Positions 26,338 through 35,262 of a stretch of 64,000 bases of DNA are shown one piece after another. Below the pieces are notes generated by a model. That model saw only the letters and a program-made list of their open reading frames with translations, was not told where the DNA came from and did not search any database. The stretch covers positions 3,062,279 through 3,126,278 of the forward strand of contig NC_014212.1 in the NCBI RefSeq assembly GCF_000092125.1. Reading direction: 5' to 3'. Within the stretch, counting starts at the first letter, position 1; each line of letters opens with the position of its first letter. The DNA is from Allomeiothermus silvanus DSM 9946. Lineage in GTDB: Bacteria > Deinococcota > Deinococci > Deinococcales > Thermaceae. The position numbers and the translations under genes were made by a program.

Positions 26338-26887
26338 CGTCGTCTCCCTTCGGGCGCTTGAACTTGCTCCCGGGCGCACCCACCAGCCCGTAGTACGACT
26401 GTTGTTTGTAGGTCTTGTCCTTGGCCGGGGCAAACCAGCTCTCCACGGTCTCGGGGCTGTTCTCGCTCTTGGTGACGCTCGAGGCGGGCACCACCCACCA
26501 CGCCAGCGCCTCGGCATCGGTGAAGCGCTGCCGCGCCAGCTCCAGCGCCTGCTGCGGCGAGGCGGCCTCGAGCTCGCCCACATAGTCCACGAAGGTCATC
26601 GAGCGTTTGTGCGAGGTCTTGCGGAAGACGTAGAAGGTCGAGGGCCGGGGGTCGGGGGCCTGGGGCTTGGGCTCCTGACCCTCGGCAAGCTCTTCCTGCG
26701 TCACCGAGAAGATCGCCGAGGCGGGCGCGACCCACATGCTCACCGCCTGGGGCCGGCGGGCAAAGACGTTGCGCGCGGTGAGCAGCGCGTGAAAGGGGTC
26801 GGCGGCGTGTACCGAACCCACCGCCTGGTGGGGCTTGGCAGGGGTGTCCTGTTTGAAGACTTCCCAGCGGGGCCACTGTGTGTCCAT
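26330..26887 (-). CDS. paaB: Phenylacetyl-CoA epoxidase subunit PaaB, with two tandem PaaB-like domains
   Basis: PaaB bridges PaaAC heterodimers. The usual enterobacterial protein has about 95 residues, whereas this one has 185. Two repeats are visible: residues about 6-60 ([23 protein letters not shown], then [21 protein letters not shown]) and about 85-150 ([17 protein letters not shown], then [21 protein letters not shown]), joined by a Pro/Glu-rich linker. Both end in (W)V-x-P-A-S. It overlaps paaC by 8 bp and is separated from paaA by about 100 bp of A-rich repeats. Confidence 0.9.
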   Translation of the reverse strand: MDTQWPRWEVFKQDTPAKPHQAVGSVHAADPFHALLTARNVFARRPQAVSMWVAPASAIFSVTQEELAEGQEPKPQAPDPRPSTFYVFRKTSHKRSMTFVDYVGELEAASPQQALELARQRFTDAEALAWWVVPASSVTKSENSPETVESWFAPAKDKTYKQQSYYGLVGAPGSKFKRPKGDDDE

Positions 26888-26893
26888 AAAACC

Positions 26894-26985
26894 TCTTGAG
26901 GTAAAAAGGGTAAAAGGCGAAAAGGTGAAAAGAGGCGCAGCTCAAGCTTTTGCTTTTCCCCTTTTTACCTTTTCAACTTTTCACC
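26894..26985 (-). repeat. A/G-rich imperfect tandem and inverted repeats between paaA and paaB
   Basis: The gap contains a run of AAAAGG-type units (GGTAAAAAGGG, GTAAAAGG, CGAAAAGG, TGAAAAG) and, after about 25 bases, their complement (CCCTTTTTACC, CCTTTTC, CTTTTCACC). GGTAAAAAGGG at 26900-26910 and CCCTTTTTACC at 26959-26969 are a perfect 11-bp inverted pair. The transcript could fold into a long A/G-C/U-rich stem between the two cistrons, perhaps affecting stability or paaB level. Confidence 0.6.
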
Positions 26986-27957
<972 letters not shown>

Positions 27958-27973
27958 GGGCCTACCTCCCGAA

Positions 27974-27987
27974 CTAACGCTCGTTAG
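27974..27987. promoter_or_regulatory. PaaR-type operator of the paa operon
   Basis: CTAACG CT CGTTAG is a perfect palindrome matching the known Thermus thermophilus PaaR binding consensus CNAACGNNCGTTNG. It covers the inferred transcription start just downstream of the -10 box, so a TetR-type repressor released by phenylacetyl-CoA would block initiation. No paaR gene is in the window. Confidence 0.78.
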
Positions 27988-27993
27988 GTTAAG

Positions 27994-28022
27994 AGTATAG
28001 GGGGCAAATGCCCTGCGATCAA
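27994..28022 (-). promoter_or_regulatory. Promoter of paaABCD
   Basis: On the minus strand TTGATC (28017-28022 on +) and TATACT (27994-27999) are 17 bases apart, both close to the sigma-70 consensus. The operator follows immediately, 7 bp after the -10 box. Confidence 0.78.
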
Positions 28023-28040
28023 GAATTAGCGCCGTAAACT

Positions 28041-28056
28041 TTGGACTCGAGTCCAA
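28041..28056. repeat. 16-bp palindrome TTGGACTCGAGTCCAA
   Basis: A perfect palindrome with CTCGAG in the middle, nearly extendable by AACT/AGTT with one extra T. It lies between the paa promoter and the divergent GNAT gene start at 28135, about 20 bp upstream of the paa -35 box. It is a possible second operator. Confidence 0.6.
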
Positions 28057-28134
28057 GTTAGGCCTTAATTTCCCCGGCTTCAAATTGCCGTCCTCGACCG
28101 GGGCTCCCCTGCGTTCACCCCGTACCATGGCTCC

Positions 28135-28581
28135 ATGCAAATTGTCTCGGGACGCGCCCAACTGACCGCTGAAGAGGTCATCGATCTTTACGACGCCTCC
28201 GGCTGGGGCAGACGTTCCGATTACCTGCCCGAGTCGATCGGCAAAGCCTTAGCGAACACCCAAATTCTGATCCAGGCTCGTTTGAACCATCGCCTGATAG
28301 GGCTGTTGAGGGCCTTCTCCGACGGCGTGCTCACCACCCATTTGTCCGAGATCCTGGTGCACCCGGCTTTCCGTGGGCAGGGCGTCGGAACAGCCTTGAT
28401 GCGGGCCCTGCTCAGCCAGCACCCTATCACCGCGCTGTACGTGGACAGCTTTCCCGAAAACCAGCGCTTTTTTGAGAAGTTCGGCCTGCGGCGGCGGGAT
28501 CTTCTGCGAAGCATGAGTGCCTCCGGCTATGAGTGGAAGGAGGCCCTCTCTTCCATCGGAGGGCCGCTGAAAGCCCCGTAG
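28135..28581 (+). CDS. GNAT-family acetyltransferase
   Basis: A 148-residue single-domain acetyltransferase. The acetyl-CoA site is clear in [24 protein letters not shown] near residue 85, preceded by [17 protein letters not shown], and the C terminus has [17 protein letters not shown], resembling arylalkylamine/aminoglycoside-type GNATs. The substrate is unknown. A broken paralogue lies at 48008-48241, sharing RAFSDGV[12 protein letters not shown]. It is divergent from paaA, with the palindrome at 28041 in the shared upstream region. Confidence 0.87.
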   Translation: MQIVSGRAQLTAEEVIDLYDASGWGRRSDYLPESIGKALANTQILIQARLNHRLIGLLRAFSDGVLTTHLSEILVHPAFRGQGVGTALMRALLSQHPITALYVDSFPENQRFFEKFGLRRRDLLRSMSASGYEWKEALSSIGGPLKAP

Positions 28582-28617
28582 GGTTTTGAGCAACTTTAGA
28601 CCTTCAAGGCTTCGCGC

Positions 28618-29235
28618 TCAAACCTCGAGCAGCCGCCAAGCCTGCGCCGTGTTGACGATTAGCGTATCCCTCAGCCGGGCTTCACCGCGGGCTTCGTGGA
28701 CGTGGCCGCAGAGGTAGAGCTTGGGCTGGTGCTGGCGGATGTAGTAGAGGGCTGGCCTCGAGCCGATGTTTATGCCACGCTCGGTGCGGTCCAAATAACC
28801 GAACGGTGGCCCATGGGCCACGATAACATCGACCCTTCCGAAGTCCCATACCGCCTCCTCGACCTCGAGCTCGAAAGTCATGTGGTCCCACTGCCACGCC
28901 ATTTCGGGCCAGTGGTAGGCCGGGGTGAGCGCGACGCCATGGAACGAGAGCCCGGAGGGATGTACCCACGTATTGCCGTCTAGAGCAATCGCCCCCATCC
29001 TTTCCCAGTGATGATTGCGCACGCCCACGTCGTGGTTACCGTGCAGCGCCAGAACGTACGGGTACTTGCCTCGAGCCTTTGCAACCCAACCCTCAACCTC
29101 GCGCATCTCGGCGCTGCTATAGCCGAAACCGCTATTGGTCCAATCCCCACAATGAATCAGGATTTCGGCTTCCGGGAGCTCGTCTATGTGCGGAAGCTGG
29201 CCGTGAGTATCGGAGAGCACGAGGAGTTGTGGCAC
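28618..29235 (-). CDS. Metallophosphoesterase (calcineurin-like)
   Basis: A 205-residue phosphoesterase with the five family motifs: LVLSDTHG (residues 5-12), HCGDWTN near 30, HGNHDVG near 63, VIVAHGPPFGYLD near 137 and LYLCGHVHEARG near 174. The start is a GTG at 29235 because the SDTHG motif must be near the N terminus. Relatives include brain-expressed MPPED-type cyclic-nucleotide phosphodiesterases. It is convergent with the GNAT gene; the IS256 copy begins 30 bp upstream of its start and may have displaced its promoter. Confidence 0.88.
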   Translation of the reverse strand: MPQLLVLSDTHGQLPHIDELPEAEILIHCGDWTNSGFGYSSAEMREVEGWVAKARGKYPYVLALHGNHDVGVRNHHWERMGAIALDGNTWVHPSGLSFHGVALTPAYHWPEMAWQWDHMTFELEVEEAVWDFGRVDVIVAHGPPFGYLDRTERGINIGSRPALYYIRQHQPKLYLCGHVHEARGEARLRDTLIVNTAQAWRLLEV

Positions 29236-30442
29236 TTGGGCTGTAGGATACTAGGTTATTGCAAGGTTCCGTCAATAGGTGTGTAAACCTGCTCAGGCAG
29301 CGACCTCCTCCTGGGTGACCTCGATGCCGTCCTCGTAGCGCACCCCGGCGTGGACCTTGGCCAGCAACTCCGGGGCATTCAACCGCCGGAACCTCTTTTG
29401 GGCCACCATCAGCATCTTCCAGATCACTGCCGTGGCCCGTTCCACCTTCTTGAACCGCTTGGCCGCATCCGTCCGCAGCCGCAGTGCGGCGAAGGGCGAT
29501 TCGATCACGTTCGTGGTCCGCAGGTGGCGCCAGTGCTCCTTGGGGTACCGGTAGAAGGTCACCATCCGCTCCCAGTCCCGCCCCAGCGTCTGCGCCGCCT
29601 TGCCGTAGCCGTGCCGGTGACACCAGGCCTCGAACTCCTTGCCCTTCCGTTCCGCCTCCGCCCGGGTCGGCGCGTAGGCGATGGCCCCCAGCATGGGCTT
29701 GGCCACGGCCTGCTGGTGGCGCGGCAACTGCTCCAGCACATTGAGCACCTTGTGGTTCCAGCACCGCTGCTCGTCGGCCTCCGGCCACACGTTGCGCAGT
29801 GCCCCCCAGATCCCCAGGTGCCCGTCCCCGATCACCAGCCGCGGCGCGTTCATCCCCCGCTCCCGCAGGTCCCGCAGCACTTCCGACCAGCTCTCCACCG
29901 ACTCCCGGTACCCGGGTACGACCGCCACCACCACCTTGCGGCCATCCGACAAGGCGGCGATGGCCACCAAGAGCGCCGCCCGCTCGCGCTCCAAGCCCGC
30001 CTTCACGTACACCCCGTCCACCCACAGGTAGACCACCGCCCGGTCGTCCAGCCGCTGCGTGCGCCAGGCCTCCCACTCCGCCTGCCACCGCTCCTTCAGG
30101 CGGGCTACCGTCCGGGCCGAAAGCGCCGCCTCCTCTCCGAGCAGCCCCCGCAGGGCCAGGTCGAAGTCGCCCTCGGCCAGCCCGTGCAGGTACAGCTCGG
30201 GCAACAGCTCCGAGACCTCCCTCGTGCGCCGGGCGAACAGGGGGAGAATCCGGCTCTCGAACCGCTCCTCCACCCCCCGGACCCGGGGCCGCCGCACCTC
30301 GATGGTGCCCATGGAGGTCGTCAGCTTCCGCGGCTTGCCGTAGCCGTTGCGGTAACCGCACGCATCGACGGCTGAAGTGCTGCCCCAAATTTGGACCACC
30401 CCAAGAGAGAGACCGAGGGGTGTAGCCTGAAGGGGTAGCGAG

Positions 30443-30730
30443 ATGCGCAGGTGGTCAGCGAAGGAAAAGGTAAAAATTGTGTTGGAGGTCTTGTCGGGTC
30501 AAAGGACCGTGGCCGAAGCCTGCCGAGCTCACGAGGTCGCAGAGTCCGTGCTCTACAGGTGGCAACGGGCGTTCTTGGATAACGCCCATGCCGCCTTCTC
30601 CCATAGCTGCGCAGAACAAGAGGCCCGCGTCCGCGAACTGGAACGCTTGGTCGGCCAGATGGCCCTGGAGCTGGAGGTCCTAAAAAAAGCCTCGGGACTC
30701 TACCGGCAAAGGAAAGGCGGGAGCTGGTGA
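30443..30730 (+). CDS. IS3-family transposase OrfA (helix-turn-helix protein)
   Basis: 95 residues: KEKVKIVLEVLSGQRTVAEACRAHEV is the helix-turn-helix and RVRELERLVGQMALELEVLKK the coiled coil with the leucine zipper. Near the 3' end, CTAAAAAAAGC (seven A, 30682-30688) is a classical slippery site. A -1 shift there reads SLGTLPAKERRELVMALKEAY straight into OrfB, giving the active OrfAB fusion transposase, as in known IS3 elements. Confidence 0.88.
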   Translation: MRRWSAKEKVKIVLEVLSGQRTVAEACRAHEVAESVLYRWQRAFLDNAHAAFSHSCAEQEARVRELERLVGQMALELEVLKKASGLYRQRKGGSW

Positions 30731-31566
30731 TGGCCCTCAAGGAGGCCTATCCCCTCCGCCTGCTGTGCCGGGCCCTTGGGGTGCCCCGGAGCACCCTCTA
30801 CTACCGGTCTAAGGGTCCCAATCCCGAGGAGGCGGTCCTCCGAGGCCGCTTGCGGGAGCTGGCGGGGGCCTGGCCCCGGTATGGATACCGGCGCCTCGCC
30901 GCTCTCTTGCGGGGGGAGGGCTTCGGGGTGGGGGAGAAGCGGGTGCGCTCCCTGATGCGGAGGGAAGGCCTGCTCCTTACCCGGAAGCCCCTCAAGCCCA
31001 GGACCACTCTCCCGGAAGAGCTTCTCCCGGAGGGGGTGCCCAACCTTCTGCTGGGGCTTGAGGTGACCGGCTTCCACCAGGTGTGGGTGGCGGACCTGAG
31101 CTACGTGGTCCTGGGGGAGGGGGTGGCCTACCTGGCGGTGGTGATGGACCTCCACACCCGCAAGATCCTGGGGGTGGCCCTGGGGCCGAGGCTGTCCCAG
31201 GGGCTTGCTCTTGCGGCGCTGGAGATGGCCCTTAGGGAGGGATGCCCCGAGGTGCACCATTCGGACCGGGGGGTGCAGTACACCTCCAGGGCCTATGTGG
31301 AGCGGCTTTTGGGGCTAGGGGTGAGGCTGAGCTACGCGGGGACGGGGAGGCCCTGGGAGAACGGGCACGCGGAGCGGCTGATCCGGACCGTCAAGGAGGA
31401 GTGGGTGGACCTGCGGGAGTACCGGACTCTGGAGGAGGCGCGGGCGTCGGTGGAGGCGTTCGTCTTTGAGGTGTACAACCGCAAGCGTCCGCACTCGGCC
31501 TTGGGGTACCTGACGCCTGAAGCTTTTGTGGACAGCCTGTTGAAAGGGGGTGGGAGCCCTGACTAA
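30727..31566 (+). CDS. IS3-family transposase OrfB (DDE integrase domain)
   Basis: 279 residues with an rve integrase core: VWVADLSYVVLGEG (first Asp), HHSDRGVQYTS (second Asp) and GRPWENGHAERLIRTVKEEW (Glu), spaced as in IS3 family DDE domains. The N-terminal HTH_21-like region LCRALGVPRSTLYYRSKG is present. It overlaps OrfA by 4 bp in the -1 frame. The annotated GTG start is nominal, because translation probably arrives by frameshift from OrfA. Confidence 0.92.
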   Translation: MMALKEAYPLRLLCRALGVPRSTLYYRSKGPNPEEAVLRGRLRELAGAWPRYGYRRLAALLRGEGFGVGEKRVRSLMRREGLLLTRKPLKPRTTLPEELLPEGVPNLLLGLEVTGFHQVWVADLSYVVLGEGVAYLAVVMDLHTRKILGVALGPRLSQGLALAALEMALREGCPEVHHSDRGVQYTSRAYVERLLGLGVRLSYAGTGRPWENGHAERLIRTVKEEWVDLREYRTLEEARASVEAFVFEVYNRKRPHSALGYLTPEAFVDSLLKGGGSPD

Positions 31567-31890
31567 ACTGACCGGTGAGGTGGTGCAAATTTAGGGGCGC
31601 AGTACAGGCCGCCCGCCTCTCATACCGGGCACGGCCCAGAAATTCCGTCACTTCCTCCTCCAGCAGCCCCTGCATCAACTCCCGGATCTTCCCCCTCAGC
31701 CAATCCCGCAACGTCTCCCAGGTGGGAGATGACGAACGGGCCTCAAGGTGTTCGCCTATCGGCGAAGCAGCCACTTTGGTACGCTTCCCCATGGCGGTGT
31801 GCCTCCTCCCTCGGGCTTCAAGCCCTCACTTTTTTGCCAGGAGGAAGGATACACCGCCCTCAGCGTATTTCCACACCCCTTGATGGTATC

Positions 31891-32135
31891 TCCGGAGTGA
31901 CCCGATGCCCCTGCATGATCCTGTAACAGTAGCCTACTTGGTTGCCCCGGAGCTGTTTGAGTTCCAACCCGCCCATATCGAGGTCGAATTATGTGGTCGC
32001 TTCAGCCGAGGGGCCACAGTGTGTGATTTCCGAGAACAACCCAATGCTTTGGTGGCTACCAGAGCCGATGGTGAGGCTATAATAGATATGGTGATTTCAG
32101 CATTCTCTAAACTAAACGAGAGCGGCAACACCTGA
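31891..32135 (+). pseudogene. 3' fragment of a nucleoside hydrolase (IunH-like), cut by IS256
   Basis: Reads PLHDPVTVAYLVAPELFEF, then HIEVELCGRFSRGATVCDF, then NALVATRADGEAIIDMVIS, which is the C-terminal third of inosine-uridine preferring nucleoside hydrolases (the family's H-D-P metal site followed by the V-E-x-x-G-x-x-(T/S)-R-G strand). The N-terminal two-thirds, with the D-x-D-x-x-x-D metal motif, are missing: IS256 begins exactly where homology would continue. It ends TGA at 32135. ATG 31905 is fortuitous. It is presumably a once-functional member of the island. Confidence 0.78.
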
Positions 32136-32190
32136 TACCGATGTTTGAAGCGCATACCCGTTACAAAGCGTGCGTTCTTAGGGAATAGAG

Positions 32191-33708
32191 ATGAGCGAGT
32201 TGCTCCTGGGTATCGATGTGGGCACCTACAGCAGCAAGGGGGTGCTGGTAGCGCCCGATGGCACCGTGCTGAAGAGTCAGGTAGTCGAACACAGCATGGA
32301 CATCCCGCATCCGGGATGGGCCGAGCAGGACGCGGAGAGGGTGTGGTGGGCCGACGTGGTGACCCTCTGTAAGACTCTCCTCGACGGTAGACCCTATACC
32401 GCAGGTGAGGTGGCCGCGGTATGCCTCAGCGCGATCGGACCGTGTCTGCTGCCTTTGGACCAGCAAGGCCGCCCGCTGCGGCGGGGAATCCTGTACGGGG
32501 TGGATACCCGCGCTACCGAGGAAATCGAGTTGCTCGAGCGCTCCATCGGCCCCGCAGCGCTTTTCAGGCTCAGCGGCATGACCCTCTCCAGCCAGGCCGT
32601 AGGACCGAAGATCCTCTGGCTCAAGCGCCACGAGCCCGAAATCTGGCGGCAAACAGCGCGCATCACCACCGCCAGCAGTTACCTGACTTACCGCCTGACG
32701 GGCGAGCACGTCATGGACCGCCACACTGCCAGCCACTACATTCCCCTCTTTGACCTGAAGAGCCTGGAGTGGACGGACCGTTACGCCCAGCAGGTAGCCG
32801 ACCCTTCACTCCTGCCCCGCCTGGGCTGGAGCGACGAACTGGCCGGGGAGGTGAGCCCGCAAGGGGCCCGGGAGACCGGCCTCAAAGCGGGTACCCCGGT
32901 GGCCGTGGGGGCGGTGGATGCCCTTGCCGAGGCGGTGAGCGTGGGGGTGGCCCATCCGGGGGACCTGATGGTCATGTACGGCAGCACCGCGTTCTTACTC
33001 CTGGTGCAGGGGAGCCCCACCCCCGACCCCCGCCTGTGGACGGTCGCCGGGGCCCGCCAGGGGCAGTACAACCTGGCGGCGGGGATGGCCACCAGCGGCA
33101 GCCTGACCCGCTGGTTCCGTGACGAGCTGGCCCGCGACCTGAGCGAGACCGAAGCCTACAAACGACTCTACCAGGCAGCCGAGCAGGTACCGGCGGGGGC
33201 CCGCGGCTTGCTGGTCCTGCCTTACTTCAGCGGCGAGCGCACCCCCATCAACGACCCCAAAGCCCGGGGCCTCATCGCCGGGCTCAGCCTCTCGCACCGC
33301 CGCGAGGAGCTGTTCCGGGCAGCCCTGGAGGGCGTGGGATACGGTATCCGCCACAACCTCGAGACCCTCCGGGAGGTTGGTACCTCAGTACGGCGTGTAG
33401 TAGCGGTGGGGGGCGGCACCCAGGGGCGCACCTGGCTACAGATCGTCAGCGACATCAGCGGCCAGGAACAGCTCCTGCCCGAGGTGACCCTCGGGGCTAG
33501 CTACGGCGACGCTTTCCTAGCCGGGGTGGCCGGGGGCCTGCTGCGCTGGGACGATCTGGAACGGTGGGTGCGCCTCAAAGGGCGCGTCGCCCCCAATCCC
33601 GCCCACAAAGCCCGCTATGACGAGTTGTACCGGATTTACCTGGAAATCTACGCCGCCACCCGTACCCTGATGCACCGCCTCGCGGAGATGGGCCAGGAGG
33701 GCGCCTGA
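32191..33708 (+). CDS. FGGY-family carbohydrate kinase
   Basis: A 505-residue sugar or polyol kinase. The N-terminal ATPase lobe starts LLGIDVGTYSSKGVLVAPDG and has HPGWAEQDAERVWW. The second lobe has DLMVMYGSTAFLL, LPYFSGERTPINDPKARGLIAG (the FGGY signature 2 area) and RRVVAVGGGTQGRTWLQIVSD (adenosine loop). The sugar-binding Gln-Met-His of xylulokinase is absent, replaced by CLSAIGPCLLPLD, so it is not a xylulokinase; ribulose, erythritol-like or other polyols are possible. It starts 55 bp behind the nucleoside hydrolase remnant. Confidence 0.88.
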   Translation: MSELLLGIDVGTYSSKGVLVAPDGTVLKSQVVEHSMDIPHPGWAEQDAERVWWADVVTLCKTLLDGRPYTAGEVAAVCLSAIGPCLLPLDQQGRPLRRGILYGVDTRATEEIELLERSIGPAALFRLSGMTLSSQAVGPKILWLKRHEPEIWRQTARITTASSYLTYRLTGEHVMDRHTASHYIPLFDLKSLEWTDRYAQQVADPSLLPRLGWSDELAGEVSPQGARETGLKAGTPVAVGAVDALAEAVSVGVAHPGDLMVMYGSTAFLLLVQGSPTPDPRLWTVAGARQGQYNLAAGMATSGSLTRWFRDELARDLSETEAYKRLYQAAEQVPAGARGLLVLPYFSGERTPINDPKARGLIAGLSLSHRREELFRAALEGVGYGIRHNLETLREVGTSVRRVVAVGGGTQGRTWLQIVSDISGQEQLLPEVTLGASYGDAFLAGVAGGLLRWDDLERWVRLKGRVAPNPAHKARYDELYRIYLEIYAATRTLMHRLAEMGQEGA

Positions 33709-33726
33709 GTATTCTTCAGGGGCGCT

Positions 33727-35262
33727 TCACTTTGGGTATACCCTAAAAACGCCACTCTCTTTGAGCGCCGGGTAGAGCCGGATGTACTGCCGGTACAGTT
33801 CCTGGTAAGTCTGCGCCAGTCTAGGGTCGGGGAGGGTGGTCTCGGGCTTGAGCCGGACGGCTTTGGCCACGGCCTCGTCCACGTCCCGGTAAGCCCCCAC
33901 CCCCACCCCCCCCAGCAGCGCCGCGCCAAAGGCGGGTCCCTCCTCCGCCTCGAGCCCCTGCAATGGGGCTTCCAGCGTGGCCGCAACGATAGTCCGCCAC
34001 AGCGGGCTGCGCATCCCCCCGCCCACGGTGCGCAAGGCCTCCGGCTGGATTCCCAAGGCGGCGATCCGTACCAGCGAGTCCTTGAGAGCGAAGGCCACCC
34101 CCTCGAGGATAGCCCGCACCAGGTGGCCTTTGCGGTGGGCCAGGCTGAGCCCCACCCAGCCCCCCCGGGCCTGGGGGTCCATATGGGGGGTGCGCTCCCC
34201 TGCCAGGTAGGGCAGGAAATAAAGCCCTTCGGCGCCCGCCGGGATCGGCCCGGCCTGATCCATCAGCACCTGGTAAGGATCGCGCCCGGCTCCCTGGGCC
34301 GCGGCCACCTCTTCCCCGGCCAGGGTGTCCCGGTACCAGCGCAGGCTACCCCCGGCGCAGAGGACGACCCCCATCAGGTGGTATTTGCCCGGTACGGCGT
34401 GGCAAAAAGCGTGCAAAGCCCCCTCCGGGTCCAGGCGCAGGTGGTCGCTGTGGGCGAAGATCACCCCCGAGGTGCCCACCGAAACCGAGGCGGTTCCCTC
34501 CCGTACCACCCCGCTCCCCACCGCCGCCGCCGCGTTATCCCCCCCACCCGCCGCCACCGGCAGGCCTGGGGGCAACCCGGTGAGGCGGGCCGCTTCCGGG
34601 CTCACGTACCCGGTGATTTGTGGGCCTTCATGGACGCTGGGGAGCCACTCGGGAGGGATCTCGAGCGCCCCCAGAATCTCCGGCGAGTAGTCGCGCCGCG
34701 CCAGATCGAGCAGCAGGGTACCGGCTGCGTCCGAAGCATCGGTGGCGAACCCTCCGGTGAGCCGGTACCGGATGAAGTCCTTAGGGAGCAGGAGGTGCCG
34801 GACCCTGGCGTAGGCCTCCGGTTGGTTCTTCCGCAGCCAGAGGATTTTCGGGGCCTGGAAGCCGGTGAGGGCGGGGTTTCCCGCGATCTTTCGCAGCCGC
34901 TGGGGGCCTACCCGTTCCTCGATCTCCCGGCACTCGGCTGCGGTGCGTCCGTCGTTCCACAGCAGCGCGGGCCGGATGGGGTTGCCGAGGCCGTCCAGGA
35001 ATACCGCGCCGTGCATCTGGCCGGTGAGCCCCAGGGCCAGGATCTCGATCTTTTGTTCTTTGGACTGCTCTGCCAGCCGCTTTAGCACCGCCACAGCAGC
35101 CTCCCACCAGACCTCCGGCTCTTGTTCGGCCCAGCCGGGCCGGGGGACGAGCAGGGGATATTCCGCGCTCTGCGCGGCTAAAACTCTCCCCTCCAGGCTC
35201 ACCAACAACCCTTTACAACCGCTGGTGCCGAGGTCCAGGCCCAACAGACCGTGTCGTTTCAT
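33727..35262 (-). CDS. xylB: Xylulokinase (XylB-like FGGY kinase)
   Basis: ATP-dependent kinase converting D-xylulose to xylulose 5-phosphate. The 511-residue protein has GLLGLDLGTSGCKGLLVSLEG, the xylulokinase substrate motif LTGQMHGAVFLD (residues 78-89), LLPKDFIRYRLTG, GGGDNAAAAVGSGVV and GLYFLPYLAGERTPHMDPQ. It runs opposite to the neighbouring kinase (tail to tail, 18 bp apart) and away from the DeoR operon, with which it shares a 470-bp control region. It still contains several CTCGAG sites, unlike the DeoR operon. Confidence 0.92.
   Translation of the reverse strand: MKRHGLLGLDLGTSGCKGLLVSLEGRVLAAQSAEYPLLVPRPGWAEQEPEVWWEAAVAVLKRLAEQSKEQKIEILALGLTGQMHGAVFLDGLGNPIRPALLWNDGRTAAECREIEERVGPQRLRKIAGNPALTGFQAPKILWLRKNQPEAYARVRHLLLPKDFIRYRLTGGFATDASDAAGTLLLDLARRDYSPEILGALEIPPEWLPSVHEGPQITGYVSPEAARLTGLPPGLPVAAGGGDNAAAAVGSGVVREGTASVSVGTSGVIFAHSDHLRLDPEGALHAFCHAVPGKYHLMGVVLCAGGSLRWYRDTLAGEEVAAAQGAGRDPYQVLMDQAGPIPAGAEGLYFLPYLAGERTPHMDPQARGGWVGLSLAHRKGHLVRAILEGVAFALKDSLVRIAALGIQPEALRTVGGGMRSPLWRTIVAATLEAPLQGLEAEEGPAFGAALLGGVGVGAYRDVDEAVAKAVRLKPETTLPDPRLAQTYQELYRQYIRLYPALKESGVFRVYPK

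Larger units (their letters stand above)
30373..31606 (+). mobile_element. IS3-family element nested in the IS256 copy
   Basis: 1234 bp with imperfect inverted ends, TGAAGTGCTGCCCCAAATTT on the left and the complement of TGTACTGCGCCCCTAAATTT on the right, followed inward by G-ACCACC/G-CACCACC. It is flanked by the 3-bp target repeat GGC (30370-30372 and 31607-31609). Both orfA and orfB appear intact, so it may still move. Confidence 0.9.
29293..31792 (-). pseudogene. IS256-family (mutator-type) transposase, interrupted
   Basis: The N-terminal 62 codons (31792-31607, MGKRTKVAASPIGEHLEARS...) and the C-terminal 359 codons (30372-29293, VDACGYRNGYGKPRK...) are separated by the IS3 element inserted in the ARYERRAAVDACG region. 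The rest is intact and identical to the copy at 43392-44654: VYLWVDGVYVKAG and RLVIGDGHLGIWGAL carry catalytic Asp residues and TTNVIESPFAALR the catalytic Glu. The long plus-strand frame opposite this gene is a shadow. Confidence 0.93.
29265..31890 (-). mobile_element. IS256-family element, copy 1, split by a nested IS3-family element
   Basis: Same sequence as 43364-44752 once the nested insert (1234 bp plus a 3-bp duplication) is removed; both are then 1389 bp. Ends are imperfect inverted repeats: GGTTCCGTCAATAGGTGTGT at the left and the complement of GATACCATCAAGGGGTGTGG at the right. The bases flanking it (TTATTGCAA, TCCGGAGTG) do not match each other, so no target duplication remains, hinting at recombination or deletion after insertion. 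Together with copy 2, in the same orientation, it brackets the sugar island. Confidence 0.9.

Noticed and set aside
26894-26985. Possible CRISPR-like repeat between paaA and paaB
   Set aside because: Units are short, imperfect, without spacers, and inverted; not a CRISPR array. None was seen elsewhere.
29350-30375. Plus-strand frame of about 340 codons across the IS256 transposase (also at 43449-44594)
   Set aside because: Rich in His/Pro/Gln/Arg and exactly antisense to a transposase with DDE motifs; a shadow.
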